Origin: Pseudomonas sp. 10-1B
Lineage (GTDB): Bacteria; Pseudomonadota; Gammaproteobacteria; Pseudomonadales; Pseudomonadaceae
Length of the DNA: 64,000 nt
Direction of reading: 5' to 3'
NCBI RefSeq assembly: GCF_000935045.1
Contig: NZ_JYKS01000001.1
Location: forward strand, 1-64,000
Both the position numbers and the translations under genes were made by a program. Within the stretch, counting starts at the first letter, position 1. Every line of letters begins with the position of its first letter. This document shows, one piece after another, positions 16,813 to 23,844 of this stretch. Below the pieces are notes generated by a model. It was given only the letters and a program-made list of their open reading frames with translations. It was not told the DNA's origin and ran no database searches.

Positions 16813-17718
16813 ATGTGTGGAATCGTAGGTCTGTACCTGAAAAAGCTCGAACTGGAAGCCCAGCTCGGCAAGCTCTTCGAACCCATGCTCGAAGCCATGA
16901 CCGACCGTGGTCCGGACAGCGCCGGCTTCGCCATCTACGGCGACGAGGTGGCCGATGGCTGGGTCAAGCTGACCCTGCAAGCGACTGACAACAGTTACCC
17001 CTGGGCGACGCTGATGGGCCAGTTGGAAGGGCGCCTGGGTTGCTCGCTGGACTGGTTCCAGAACGCCAGCGCCGCCGTGCTCAAGGTGCACACCGATGAA
17101 GCGGCCGCCCGCGCCGCGCTAGCCGAACTGGCGCCGGAGGTGCGCATCATGAGCGCCGGGCAGAGCATCGAGATCCTCAAGGGCATGGGCCTGCCGGCGG
17201 AAATCTCTAGCCGCTTCGGCCTGGCCGGCATGAAGGGTAGCCACATCATCGGCCATACCCGCATGGCCACCGAAAGCGCGGTGACCATGGAAGGCAGCCA
17301 CCCGTTCTCCACCGGCGCCGACCTATGCCTGGTGCACAACGGTTCGCTGTCCAACCACTTCCGCCTGCGCCAGGAACTCAAGCGCGAAGGCATCAGCTTC
17401 GAAACCGACAACGACACCGAAGTGGCCGCCGGCTACCTGACCTGGCGCCTGAAGCAGGGCGACAGCCTGGCCCAGGCCCTGGATGGCGCGCTGGAAGACC
17501 TGGATGGCTTCTTCACCTTCGCCATCGGCACCCGCAACGGCTTTGCCGTAATCCGCGACCCGATCGCCTGCAAGCCCGCAGTGCTGGCCGAGACCGACGA
17601 CTACGTGGCCATGGCCTCGGAATACCAGGCGCTGGCCAGCCTGCCGGGCATCGAAAACGCCAAGGTCTGGGAGCCGGCCCCGGCCACCCTGTACGTCTGG
17701 GAGCGCGCAAGCGCCTGA
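16813..17718 (+). CDS. glxB: class II glutamine amidotransferase subunit (GlxB/MgsA)
   Basis: This 301-residue protein corresponds to the N-terminal glutaminase part of large-subunit glutamate synthase, made as a separate chain. Cys2 of the mature protein (MCGIVGLY) is the nucleophile. MTDRGPDSAGFAIYG, GHTRMATESAVT and LCLVHNGSLSNHF are the usual class II motifs. It releases ammonia, or methylamine from gamma-glutamylmethylamide in the N-methylglutamate pathway, for use by GlxD. It lies second in the operon and is separated from glnT by a repeat. Confidence 0.87.
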   Translation: MCGIVGLYLKKLELEAQLGKLFEPMLEAMTDRGPDSAGFAIYGDEVADGWVKLTLQATDNSYPWATLMGQLEGRLGCSLDWFQNASAAVLKVHTDEAAARAALAELAPEVRIMSAGQSIEILKGMGLPAEISSRFGLAGMKGSHIIGHTRMATESAVTMEGSHPFSTGADLCLVHNGSLSNHFRLRQELKREGISFETDNDTEVAAGYLTWRLKQGDSLAQALDGALEDLDGFFTFAIGTRNGFAVIRDPIACKPAVLAETDDYVAMASEYQALASLPGIENAKVWEPAPATLYVWERASA

Positions 17719-17745
17719 CCTGCCACCGAACTACTGGAGAACCCC

Positions 17746-18420
17746 ATGAAGACGATCGACCTTTCCGACACCTCGGTGCGTGACCTCAACCAGTCCCTGC
17801 ACGGCGAAGTGCAGGACCATCAATGGCGGGTGACCCACCCCGACGGCAAGCACAACCTGGCCGTGGGCATCAACGCCGCCGTGTCCGTGGATATCGAAGG
17901 CCACGCCGGCTACTACTGCGCTGGCATGAACCAGCAGGCCTGCGTCACCGTGCATGGCAACGTCGGTGTGGGTGTGGCCGAGAACATGATGTCTGGCTTG
18001 GTGCGGGTCAAGGGCAGTGCTTCCCAGGCAGCGGGTGCCACCGCCCATGGCGGGCTGCTGGTGATCGAGGGTGACGCCGGTGCCCGTTGCGGTATTTCCA
18101 TGAAGGGCGTGGACATCGTCGTCGGCGGCAGCATCGGCCACATGAGCTGCTTCATGGGCCAGGCCGGGCGCCTGGTGGTGTGTGGCGACGCCGGTGATGC
18201 CTTGGGCGATTCGCTGTACGAAGTGCGCATCTACGTCAAAGGCGCGGTGCGGTCGCTGGGCTCGGACTGCATCGAAAAAGAGATGCGCGCCGAGCACTTG
18301 CAAGAGCTGCAGGCGTTGCTGAACCAGGCTGGCCTGGACCACCAGGCCGCCGATTTCAAACGCTACGGCTCGGCTCGCCAGCTGTACAACTTCAAAGTCG
18401 ATAACGCCAGCGCGTACTGA
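17746..18420 (+). CDS. glxC: GXGXG-domain subunit (GlxC/MgsB)
   Basis: This 224-residue protein matches the C-terminal beta-helix domain of glutamate synthase, with stacked glycine-rich turns: GHAGYYCAGMNQQACVTVHG, GNVGVGVAENMMSG and GGSIGHMSCFMGQAGRLVVC (quoted in parts). The domain is structural and lines the ammonia tunnel. TGGAGAACC lies before the ATG. Gaps of 27 bases upstream and 15 downstream show a tight operon with glxB and glxD. Confidence 0.86.
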   Translation: MKTIDLSDTSVRDLNQSLHGEVQDHQWRVTHPDGKHNLAVGINAAVSVDIEGHAGYYCAGMNQQACVTVHGNVGVGVAENMMSGLVRVKGSASQAAGATAHGGLLVIEGDAGARCGISMKGVDIVVGGSIGHMSCFMGQAGRLVVCGDAGDALGDSLYEVRIYVKGAVRSLGSDCIEKEMRAEHLQELQALLNQAGLDHQAADFKRYGSARQLYNFKVDNASAY

Positions 18421-18435
18421 TCCAGGAGCATTCCC

Positions 18436-19761
18436 ATGAGCGAGCAATTCCCCCCGGTACTGCGTGAGTCGGCCACCTTCGACCGCCTGACCATCCAGGA
18501 AATCCAGCGGGCTGCCGAAACCGGCATCTACGATATCCGCGGCGGTGGCACCAAGCGCCGTGTGCCGCACTTCGACGACCTGCTGCTGCTGGGCGCCAGT
18601 GTGTCGCGCTACCCGCTGGAAGGTTATCGCGAGAAGTGTGGCACCGACGTGGTGCTCGGCACTCGCTTTGCGAAAAAGCCGATCCACCTGAAAATCCCGG
18701 TGACCATCGCCGGCATGAGCTTCGGTGCACTGTCGGCCAACGCCAAGGAAGCCCTGGGCCGTGGCGCGACCATCGCCGGCACCAGCACCACCACCGGTGA
18801 CGGTGGCATGACCCCGGAAGAGCGCGGCCAGTCGCAGCACCTGGTGTACCAGTACCTGCCATCGCGCTACGGCATGAACCCCGACGACCTGCGCAAGGCC
18901 GATGCCATCGAGATCGTCCTCGGCCAGGGCGCCAAGCCTGGCGGTGGCGGCATGCTGTTGGGCATGAAGGTGACCGAGCGCGTGGCCGGCATGCGCACCT
19001 TGCCGATCGGCGTCGACCAGCGCAGCGCCTGCCGCCACCCGGACTGGACCGGCCCGGACGACCTGGCGATCAAGATCGCCGAGATCCGCGAGATCACCGA
19101 TTGGGAAAAACCCATCTACGTGAAGATCGGCGCCAGCCGCCCGTACTACGACGTGAAGCTGGCGGTGAAGGCCGGCGCCGACGTGATCGTGCTCGATGGC
19201 ATGCAGGGCGGCACCGCGGCGACCCAGGAGGTGTTCATCGAGCACGTCGGCATTCCGATATTGCCGGCCATCCCGCAGGCGGTGCAGGCGCTGCAGGAAA
19301 TGGGCATGCACCGCAAGGTGCAACTGATCGTCTCGGGCGGTATCCGCAACGGTGCCGACGTGGCCAAGGCCATGGCCCTGGGGGCTGATGCGGTGGCCAT
19401 TGGTACCGCAGCGCTGATCGCTCTGGGCGACAACCATCCGCGGCTGGACAGCGAGCTGAAGAAAATCGGCTCGGCGGCGGGGTTCTATGACGACTGGCAG
19501 AACGGCCGCGACCCGGCGGGTATCACCACCCAGGATCCGGAGCTGGCCAAACGGTTGAACCCGGAAGAGGCCGGGCGACGGCTGGCCAATTACCTGCGGG
19601 TGCTGGTGCTGGAGGCGCAGACCATGGCGCGGGCGTGTGGCAAGTCGCACCTGCACAACCTGGATCCGGAGGACCTGGTGGCGTTGACCGTGGAGGCGGC
19701 GGCCATGGCCAGGGTGCCGCTGGCGGGGACCGCTTGGGTGCCGGGCCAGGCGCAGTATTGA
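18436..19761 (+). CDS. glxD: FMN-binding glutamate (or N-methylglutamate) synthase subunit (GlxD/MgsC)
   Basis: This 441-residue protein is the central synthase domain. TVAGMSFGALS-like TIAGMSFGALSANAKEALG, GGMTPEERGQSQHLVYQ, GQGAKPGGGGML and the barrel motifs KIGASRPYYDVK and DGMQGGTAAT are those of GltB. It would make glutamate from 2-oxoglutarate, or N-methylglutamate from the methylamide. After IGTAALIALG the sequence continues with DNH, whereas GltB has the first of three cluster cysteines there. Only three scattered cysteines are present, so a 3Fe-4S cluster seems absent. No sarcosine oxidase-like N-methylglutamate dehydrogenase is in the window. Confidence 0.87.
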   Translation: MSEQFPPVLRESATFDRLTIQEIQRAAETGIYDIRGGGTKRRVPHFDDLLLLGASVSRYPLEGYREKCGTDVVLGTRFAKKPIHLKIPVTIAGMSFGALSANAKEALGRGATIAGTSTTTGDGGMTPEERGQSQHLVYQYLPSRYGMNPDDLRKADAIEIVLGQGAKPGGGGMLLGMKVTERVAGMRTLPIGVDQRSACRHPDWTGPDDLAIKIAEIREITDWEKPIYVKIGASRPYYDVKLAVKAGADVIVLDGMQGGTAATQEVFIEHVGIPILPAIPQAVQALQEMGMHRKVQLIVSGGIRNGADVAKAMALGADAVAIGTAALIALGDNHPRLDSELKKIGSAAGFYDDWQNGRDPAGITTQDPELAKRLNPEEAGRRLANYLRVLVLEAQTMARACGKSHLHNLDPEDLVALTVEAAAMARVPLAGTAWVPGQAQY

Positions 19762-19771
19762 GTTGACCATC

Positions 19772-19918
19772 GGGGGCCGCTTTGCGGCCCTTTCGCGACA
19801 CAAGGCCGCTCCCACAGGGAATTGCGCAAGACTCAGGTACCTCAGTGCAGGTACTGCACAGGGCTTGAGGCCTATGTGGTCGAGGTGGGAGCGGCTTTAG
19901 CCGCGAAGAGGCCGGTGC
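19772..19918. repeat. REP inverted pair
   Basis: GGGGCCGCTTTGCGGCCC, CTTTCGCGACACAAGG and CCGCTCCCACAGG face GTGGGAGCGGCTTTAGCCGC about 70 bases later. It lies between the converging glxD and NCS1 permease genes and may act as a two-way terminator. Confidence 0.75.
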
Positions 19919-19921
19919 AGG

Positions 19922-21334
19922 TTAAGCAGTAGCAGCCACCTTGGCACTCATCTGCCGACGACGATAGGCACTGTCACGGCTGGCCAGCCACCAGTACAGC
20001 GGCGAGGTGATCGCCAAACCCACCAGCCACGACAGGTCAGCCCCGTTGATGTGTTCGGAAATCGGCCCGACATACAGCGGCGTGTTCATGAACGGGATCT
20101 GCACCACGATACCCACCGCATAGGCGATCAGCGCCTGCGGGTTGTAACGGCCGTAGATGCCGCCATCGACCTTGAAGATCGACTGGATGTCGTAGTCGCC
20201 CTTGTGGATGGCGTAGAAGTCGATCAGGTTGATCGCCGTCCACGGCACCAGCACCACCAGCAGCACCAGCACCATGTCGACGAAGTGGCCGATGAAGTCC
20301 GCCGAGGCGAACACCGCCACCACGCAGCAGGCCGCCAGCACGATCAGCGACAGCACCGCACGGCTCTTGGCGGTAGGGATCCAGCGGTAGGCGAAGGTCT
20401 GCACCAGGGTGATGATCGACAGCACTGCGCCATACAGGTTGAGGGCGTTGTGGCTGATCACGCTGAGCAGGAACAGCACCAGCATGATCGGCCCCAGGGT
20501 GCCGGTGGCCAACTTGACTGCGTCCATGGTATCCATGCCGGCCGGGATCGCCAGCACCGCCACGGCACCGAAGATGAACGACAGGCTCGAACCCAGGGCC
20601 GAGCCCAGGTAGGTGGTCCAGAAGGTCGAGCTGACTTTCACGTCTGCCGGCAGGTAGCGCGAGTAGTCCGACACATACGGGGCAAAGGCGATCTGCCACA
20701 GCGCCGCCAGCGACACGGTGGCCAGCCAGCCGGCCAGGTTGAAACCGCCGCGGGTGAGGAAGTCGTCGCTCTGCACGTGGGTGAAGATGTAGCCGAAGCC
20801 GACCACGATGCCGATGCCTAGCACCCAGGTGCCGATACGGTTGAGCACGTGGATGAAACGGTAGCCAATGATGCCGATGATGCCCGAGCCCAGCGCACCG
20901 ATGACGATGCCCACCGGTACCGGTACGGCGTCGACCACGCCGTGCAGCGACTTGCCAGCGAGCACGATGTTGGAGGCGAAGAAGCCGATGTACATCACCC
21001 CAGCGATCACTACCACCAGCAGCGCACCGAGCGAGCCGAACTGGGCGCGGCTCTGGATCATCTGCGGAATGCCCATTTGCGGGCCCTGGGCCGAGTGCAG
21101 CGCCATCAGCACACCGCCGACCAGGTGGCCGACCAGGATGGCGACGATGCCCCATACCAGGTTCAGGTGGAACAATTGCACGCCCAGCGCGCCGGTGACG
21201 ATGGGCAGTGGCGCGATATTACCGCCGAACCACAGTGTGAACAGATCCCTTACCTTTCCATGGCGGTCTTGCGGGGGCACGTAGCCGATCGTGTGTTTTT
21301 CTATGAGGGGTGCCGAATTGGCTGCACTGGTCAT
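19922..21334 (-). CDS. NCS1-family permease (cytosine/purine type), copy 1
   Basis: This 470-residue inner-membrane protein has about 12 membrane segments and imports a nucleobase or related nitrogen compound with Na+ or H+. GGNIAPLPIVTGALGVQLF, GPQMGIPQMIQSRAQFGSLG, APYVSDYSRYLP and SHNALNLYGAVLS are NCS1 signatures. ATG 21334 has GGAG 6 bases upstream; an upstream ATG at 21361 lacks a site. The copy at 33844-35250 is a clear paralogue with the same motifs. It converges on glxD and has no obvious catabolic partner nearby. Confidence 0.88.
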   Translation of the reverse strand: MTSAANSAPLIEKHTIGYVPPQDRHGKVRDLFTLWFGGNIAPLPIVTGALGVQLFHLNLVWGIVAILVGHLVGGVLMALHSAQGPQMGIPQMIQSRAQFGSLGALLVVVIAGVMYIGFFASNIVLAGKSLHGVVDAVPVPVGIVIGALGSGIIGIIGYRFIHVLNRIGTWVLGIGIVVGFGYIFTHVQSDDFLTRGGFNLAGWLATVSLAALWQIAFAPYVSDYSRYLPADVKVSSTFWTTYLGSALGSSLSFIFGAVAVLAIPAGMDTMDAVKLATGTLGPIMLVLFLLSVISHNALNLYGAVLSIITLVQTFAYRWIPTAKSRAVLSLIVLAACCVVAVFASADFIGHFVDMVLVLLVVLVPWTAINLIDFYAIHKGDYDIQSIFKVDGGIYGRYNPQALIAYAVGIVVQIPFMNTPLYVGPISEHINGADLSWLVGLAITSPLYWWLASRDSAYRRRQMSAKVAATA

Positions 21335-21638
21335 GACTGACTCCAAGGCAAGGTAGGGCATCGGGAGCTGCCCGGGGGCGTGCCGGCGAAGGGCGACGCG
21401 TTCTTGTTGGAGCGATGATGCGGGGCGCGGGGATAACGAGAAATTAGTAAATATGTGCCCATAAACGTTAAAAAACCTAAGGCTGACAAAAGCTTAAGCG
21501 GGTGACGGTAGCAAGGAGGGTGCCAGCAGGCGGAAAGGCCTGGGGTAGAGGGGTTGGGGTGATGGCAGGTTGACTGTGGTGGGTCGTGGTAGTGCAGTGT
21601 GCGCGTTTACAGGGCAGATAAAAATGTTGCCTGTGCCG
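21335..21638. other. upstream region of the NCS1 permease gene
   Basis: About 300 bases without a gene. The part near 21430-21490 is AT-rich (GAGAAATTAGTAAATATGTG, then CGTTAAAAAACC) and probably holds the permease promoter. I could not fix the -35 and -10 boxes with confidence. The rest is GC-rich and shows no feature I can name. Confidence 0.4.
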
Positions 21639-21816
21639 TAATGCCAGTCAATTAAGCCATTTGGGGCCGCTGCGCGGCCCATCGCCGGCAAGCCGGGCTC
21701 CCACAGGGACTGCGCAAAGCTTGAGATCTGCGCGGTACCTGTGGGAGCTGGCTTGCCTGCGATGGGCTGCAAAGCAGCCCCAATAGCTGCCACTAAGGCT
21801 TAACTGACTGGCATTA
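21639..21816. repeat. nested palindrome with a REP pair inside 20-bp inverted ends
   Basis: TAATGCCAGTCAATTAAGCC (21639-21658) is mirrored with one mismatch at 21797-21816. Inside lie mirrored REP cores (GGGGCCGCTGCGCGGCCCAT near 21663 and the matching GGGCTGCAAAGCAGCCCC near 21764). The whole 178 bases could form a cruciform. Confidence 0.7.
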
Positions 21817-21818
21817 GC

Positions 21819-21926
21819 CTGTGCCGGCCCTTTCGCGGGTGAACCCGCTCCCACAGGTACGGCGCACACCTTGAGCCGTGTGCAATCCCTGTGGGAGCGG
21901 GCAAGCCCGCGAAAGGGCCGGCACAG
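21819..21926. repeat. REP inverted pair
   Basis: CCTGTGCCGGCCCTTTCGCG with GGGTGAACCCGCTCCCACAGG is mirrored by CCTGTGGGAGCGGGC and CCCGCGAAAGGGCCGGCACAGG, quoted in parts. It is adjacent to the end of the Lrp gene. Confidence 0.8.
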
Positions 21927-21936
21927 GAGAAAACCG

Positions 21937-22389
21937 CTACATCGGCAACAACCGATCCTGAATCACCTCTTTCATCACCAAGGTCGAACTCAAGCGCTTC
22001 ACGTTGGGAATGCTGGTCAGTTGCTCGTCGTACAGTTTCTGGAATGCCGGCAGATCCTTGGCCACCACATGCAGCAGGTAGTCCGGGTCACCGAACAGCC
22101 GCTGCGCTTCGACGATCTGCGGGATCTCGGCCAGCGCCGCTTCGAAGTCCGCCACCGGTTGGCGGGTGACTTCGCGCAAGGTAACGAATACCAGCGCGGC
22201 AAAATTCAGCCCCAGGGCGCTGGGTGCCAGGCGGGCGTGATAGCCCAGAATCGCCCCGGACTCTTCCAGTGCCTTCAGGCGCCGATGGCAGGGCGACAGG
22301 CTGAGCCCCACGCGGTCGGCCAGTTCGGTCACCGACAGCCGACCGTCTTTTTGCAGTTCGGCAAGGATTTTTCGATCAGTTCTGTCCAT
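21937..22389 (-). CDS. Lrp/AsnC-family regulator
   Basis: The 150-residue protein has an N-terminal helix-turn-helix (DRTDRKILAELQKDGRLSVTE and LADRVGLSLSPCHRRLKALE, in parts) and a RAM effector domain at about 70-145 (QPVADFEAAL, EAQRLFGDPDYLLHVV). ATG 22389 gives the normal family length. It is divergent from a LysE exporter, a classic pairing in which the regulator senses an amino acid and turns on its export. The 110-base shared region contains inverted repeats that could be its site. Confidence 0.9.
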   Translation of the reverse strand: MDRTDRKILAELQKDGRLSVTELADRVGLSLSPCHRRLKALEESGAILGYHARLAPSALGLNFAALVFVTLREVTRQPVADFEAALAEIPQIVEAQRLFGDPDYLLHVVAKDLPAFQKLYDEQLTSIPNVKRLSSTLVMKEVIQDRLLPM

Positions 22390-22391
22390 GG

Positions 22392-22468
22392 GGAAGAATC
22401 TTCCAGAAATTGAATGCAGATGGGAAATATACGAAAGAAAGTCCCCGCGCGGAATCGGTAATCTTTCG
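22392..22468. promoter_or_regulatory. inverted repeats in the Lrp/LysE divergent control region
   Basis: GGAAGA-A-TCTTCC (22392-22404) lies directly before the Lrp start. CGAAAGA (22432-22438) is mirrored by TCTTTCG (22462-22468), with about two DNA turns between them. Either could bind the Lrp-like protein. Confidence 0.45.
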
Positions 22469-22499
22469 ACATCCCAAAGCAGTGGAAAGGAAGATTCAA

Positions 22500-23114
22500 G
22501 TGGCAATCAGTGTGCTGACGGCGTTCTGGGCCGTGTCGATGCTGTTCGTGATTACCCCGGGTGCAGACTGGGCCTACGCCATTTCGGCAGGCATGCGCGG
22601 GCGTTGGGTGATGCCCGCTGTGGCGGGGATGTTGTCGGGGCACTTCCTGGCGACCCTGGTGGTGGCGGCCGGGGTCGGCAGCCTGCTGGCTGGCCACCCG
22701 TTGGCGCTGACCTTGCTGACCCTGGCGGGGTGCAGCTATCTGCTGTGGCTGGGCGGCAACCTGTTGCTGAGCCCGGCATTGCCGGCGGCCGGGCAGGGTG
22801 GGGCGGGAGAGTCGGGCTCGCGCTGGGCGCTCAAGGGGTTTTGCGTCAGTGGCCTGAACCCGAAAGTGTTCCTGCTGTTCCTGGCGCTGTTGCCGCAGTT
22901 CACCGACCCGCAGTCGAGCTGGCCGGTGCCGCTGCAGATCCTGCTGCTAGGGCTGGTGCACTTGTGCAGCTCGCTGGTGATCTATTCGCTGGTCGGCTAT
23001 GGCGCCAAGGCTGTGCTGAGCACCAGGCCCGGGGCGGCGAAGCTGGTCGGGCGGGTGTCGGGGCTGGCGATGATTACAGTGGCCTTGGGTTTGATAGCTG
23101 GCCAGATGGGGTGA
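22500..23114 (+). CDS. LysE-family amino acid exporter, copy 1
   Basis: The 204-residue inner-membrane protein has about six membrane segments, with the LysE/RhtB start ITPGADWAYAISAG and NPKVFLLFLALLPQF in the middle. GTG 22500 is chosen because AGGAAG lies 6-7 bases upstream; the longer frame from ATG 22410 adds a charged stretch unlike the family. It is divergent from the Lrp-type regulator and probably controlled by it. A second LysE-family gene follows after 60 bases. Confidence 0.85.
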   Translation: MAISVLTAFWAVSMLFVITPGADWAYAISAGMRGRWVMPAVAGMLSGHFLATLVVAAGVGSLLAGHPLALTLLTLAGCSYLLWLGGNLLLSPALPAAGQGGAGESGSRWALKGFCVSGLNPKVFLLFLALLPQFTDPQSSWPVPLQILLLGLVHLCSSLVIYSLVGYGAKAVLSTRPGAAKLVGRVSGLAMITVALGLIAGQMG

Positions 23115-23174
23115 GTTCACCTGCCGCACGGCTTCGGATAAGCTAGCGGCCTCAATGCACAGCCAGGAAGTGTC

Positions 23175-23807
23175 ATGCCTGAAACCACTCAACTGCTTGC
23201 CTTCGCCCTGATCTCCCTGGGCATGGTGCTGACCCCAGGCCCGAATATGATCTACCTGATCTCCCGCTCGATCTGTCAGGGCCGTATGGCCGGGCTGATT
23301 TCGCTGGGCGGGGTGGCCTTGGGGTTTGTCTTCTACATGCTTTGCGCCGCTTTGGGCATTACCGCCTTGGTCATGGCGGTCCCTTTCGCCTACGACGCCC
23401 TGCGTATCGGTGGCGCTTTGTACCTGTTGTACCTGGCTTGGCAAGCCGTCAGGCCTGGCGGGCGCTCGCCGTTCCAGGTCCGTGATCTGCCGGCCGACAG
23501 CCCGCGCCGCTTGTTTGCCATGGGCTTCGTGACCAACCTGCTCAACCCCAAGATCGCCGTCATGTACCTGTCGTTGATGCCGCAGTTCATCGAGCCGGGT
23601 CATGGCAGCGTACTGTTGCAGTCGCTGCTGCTGGGTTCGACCCAGATCGCCATCAGCGTCACGGTCAATGCACTGATCGCGATCATGGCCGGGTCCATCG
23701 CCGTGTTCCTGGCCGGTCGCCCGCTGTGGCAGCAGGTTCAGCGCTGGCTGATGGGTACGGTACTGGCGGGTTTGGCCGTGCGCATGCTGGCCGAGGGGCG
23801 GCGTTGA
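23175..23807 (+). CDS. LysE/RhtB-family amino acid exporter, copy 2
   Basis: This 210-residue protein carries the full LysE signature: LTPGPNMIYLISRSICQGR near residue 20 and FVTNLLNPKIAVMYLSLMPQF near 115-135. Exporters of this type remove homoserine, threonine, lysine or similar residues. The gap to copy 1 is 60 bases on the same strand, so co-transcription is likely though a separate promoter cannot be excluded. The two copies are diverged, so this is not a recent duplication. Confidence 0.88.
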   Translation: MPETTQLLAFALISLGMVLTPGPNMIYLISRSICQGRMAGLISLGGVALGFVFYMLCAALGITALVMAVPFAYDALRIGGALYLLYLAWQAVRPGGRSPFQVRDLPADSPRRLFAMGFVTNLLNPKIAVMYLSLMPQFIEPGHGSVLLQSLLLGSTQIAISVTVNALIAIMAGSIAVFLAGRPLWQQVQRWLMGTVLAGLAVRMLAEGRR

Positions 23808-23844
23808 TCGTTGGGTGAAGACCAGCGGAACGAACGCCCGGGGT

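Noticed and set aside
17731..19815. A 694-codon open frame antisense to glxC and glxD
   Set aside because: High-GC genes leave long open antisense frames. The glxCD frames have clear family motifs, whereas this one is low-complexity (His, Gln, Arg rich). The same applies to other long antisense frames, for example 1569-2624, 2969-5254, 28596-30380 and 62642-63997.
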